From an uncultured Acetatifactor sp. (GTDB taxonomy: Bacteria > Bacillota > Clostridia > Lachnospirales > Lachnospiraceae), in contig CAJUAB010000019.1 of NCBI GenBank assembly GCA_910583845.1, positions 36,012 through 100,011 of the forward strand: DNA of 64,000 bases, in the 5' to 3' direction. The stretch's first letter is position 1; the number at the start of each line of letters is the position of its first letter. The notes under the pieces are model-generated. The model was not told the DNA's origin. It ran no database searches and was given only the letters and a program-made list of their open reading frames with translations. The translations under genes and the position numbers were made by a program. Below are positions 62,808-64,000 of the stretch, in pieces.

Positions 62808-64000
62808 TCAAGACACCAGCTCCGCCATCTCCTGCTGCAATTCCTTCCGTCTGCCGTCCTTGAAAATACCCGTACATCCAGATAGTTCCTTTTTCAGATT
62901 ATCCCATTTTTTCTCACGCTCATAAATTGCCCTGTTTTGATCTTTGAGCCTGCTGTCAATCTCTTTCAGTCGGGGATATTTACTCGCAAGTACGGAAGGC
63001 TTTGGCTGCGGCGGTCTTTCTGTTTCCAACTGCCTTGTTTCAGCAAGAACAGGTTTTTGCTCTGCTTTTATCTGCTCTATAATAGATTTTTTGACAGTGA
63101 CTGTGATTTTCTGCTGTGGCAGTTCTTCTTTATTCTGCATATCCATTTTACGCTACAGATTAACAGGAAAGTGTATCTTTTTCTTTTCCGGCCGGACTAC
63201 GGGCTCATTCTTTGCATGGACAGTATTTTCTGTTTCTTCCGGTGTTTCCTTTATAATATCAGCAGCTTTGCCGATAACTTTTTCCGTTATATCCATTATC
63301 TTCCGCATAACTTTTGTAATCAGCTTCTCTAACAACGCAACCGCCGCCCTGACAATCTCCCCGAACAGCTCTGGCTTTTTGCCGTTCTGCTCCACGTATT
63401 CCCTTATCCTGTCAGTAATTTCCGTCTTTTTCAGTTCCACAACCTCCGTTTCAGATACGCATGGAATGGCACGGTCAACAGCCCTGTTCCATTCCATGCG
63501 TATCTCATTGTCTGCTTTTATTACCTCCGCCTTGGGATTATTTTTACCGACTTTTTTTGTAGCAAGGTACGGACCGTTTTTGTCAAATATACTGAGCCGA
63601 TCCTTATCGTCAATCACCATCTGGTTGATCAGATCCGTATAAAATACCTTTGCTTCATCCAAAAATGATTCCTGTTTGAAGCGGCTGTCCTTTATGGTAA
63701 AAATCTTACGCTCGTATACTTCGCCTTTTTTGATGATTTTACAGCCCTTGCGGATATTTCCGTCACCGTCAAGAATCTCTTTCTTTGTCCGCACATGATG
63801 CCCCTACTCGTTATAGAACATATTTCGGGTAGCAACCTTTTCTTCCGGCTGGTCTAACCGCTTCCTCTCCGCAAATAACATATGGATATGCAGGTTTGTT
63901 TTCCGTTTATTGTGGTGGAGTGCGGCAAAGCACTCCACACCATACTTGTGCCACAGTAAAAAATAAACCACCGGCTATGCCGGTGAGTCCCCAGATGCTT
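62808..64000 (-). pseudogene. MobA/MobL-family relaxase, one frame interrupted by three TAG codons, 5' part beyond window
   Basis: From the window edge to the TGA at 62808-62810 a single minus-strand frame encodes a mobilisation relaxase: VVYFLLWHKYGVECFAALHHNK, LHIHMLF (HUH metal site), RNMFYNE, VRTKKEILDGDG, FKQESFLDEAKVFYTDLIN, NGPYLATKKVGKNNPKAE, then a Lys/Glu-rich tail. It contains three in-frame TAG codons (63975-63977, 63804-63806, 63153-63155), no TAA or TGA, and no frameshift. By the standard code it is broken into pieces (213 and 112 residues downstream), so I call it a pseudogene; suppression or recoding of TAG is the alternative. The relaxase would nick oriT of an integrative mobilisable element together with tnpV. 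Confidence 0.82.

Noticed and set aside
62808..63794. Two separate intact genes (213 and 112 residues) in place of one relaxase
   Set aside because: Both are in the same frame, joined by a TAG and two codons, and the first lacks the N-terminal HUH part, which lies in frame upstream across another TAG.

Overview
The window looks like the chromosome of a gut Clostridia species, most likely Lachnospiraceae. The signs are strong AGGAGG ribosome sites, a T-box leader on thrS, YtrA-type and BceAB-type ABC modules, several PD-(D/E)XK 'AAA-ATPase-like' and Rpn-type proteins, a DUF5696/Yip1 sugar-transport locus, GH51/GH43/GH27 enzymes and a tnpV-type mobile element. The genus is not resolved. No rRNA, tRNA or CRISPR array was seen.

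Layout. 1-6.5 kb: a cut-off lipoprotein, a lone ArsR regulator and sbcDC. 6.5-8.6 kb: stacked inverted repeats, an AAA-ATPase-like/PD-(D/E)XK protein and a 122-bp tandem hairpin repeat. 8.6-14.3 kb: a BceAB-like transporter diverges from a GntR(YtrA)-ABC-membrane protein operon. 14.3-19 kb: a two-copy CmpB-type membrane protein, a GNAT, an HTH-methyltransferase fusion, a HAD protein and a sugar isomerase-like protein, then an integrase remnant. 19.5-24.2 kb: an Rpn-type nuclease, thrS with T-box, and a second Rpn-type nuclease. 24.2-29.2 kb: GH27 alpha-galactosidase, a small CxxC protein, a metallophosphatase, a sialate O-acetylesterase-like enzyme and a phospholipase C-like protein. 29.2-29.6 kb: a short transcription unit holding a MITE-like palindromic element. 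29.8-36.7 kb: an ABC-class ATPase, a hybrid histidine kinase and a translationally coupled GGDEF protein.

36.7-60.5 kb is an arabinose-polymer utilisation region. An extracellular GH51 lipoprotein points away from a large transport locus: giant solute-binding protein, permease pair, NHL/TPR/Yip1 membrane protein, DUF5696 protein, second permease pair, second binding protein and a LamG-like lipoprotein. A second GH51 (cytoplasmic) and a GH43 follow, next to a divergent ArsR-HTH regulator with a large C-terminal domain. Extracellular GH51 would trim arabinan or arabinoxylan, the transporters would import oligosaccharides (the ATPase must come from elsewhere), and GH51/GH43 would release arabinose inside. 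Between these parts sits a lower-GC, self-contained three-gene cassette (54.5-56.7 kb) with its own promoter and terminator, ending in a PIN-like nuclease with all four acidic residues. I do not recognise its two partner genes, and it is the best candidate for an undescribed system.

60.9-64 kb: a flavin-binding PNPOx-like protein, a cluster of degenerate palindromic repeats, an orphan promoter, leader peptide and attenuator-like structure, tnpV, and a MobA/MobL relaxase whose single reading frame carries three in-frame stops, all TAG, and no frameshift.
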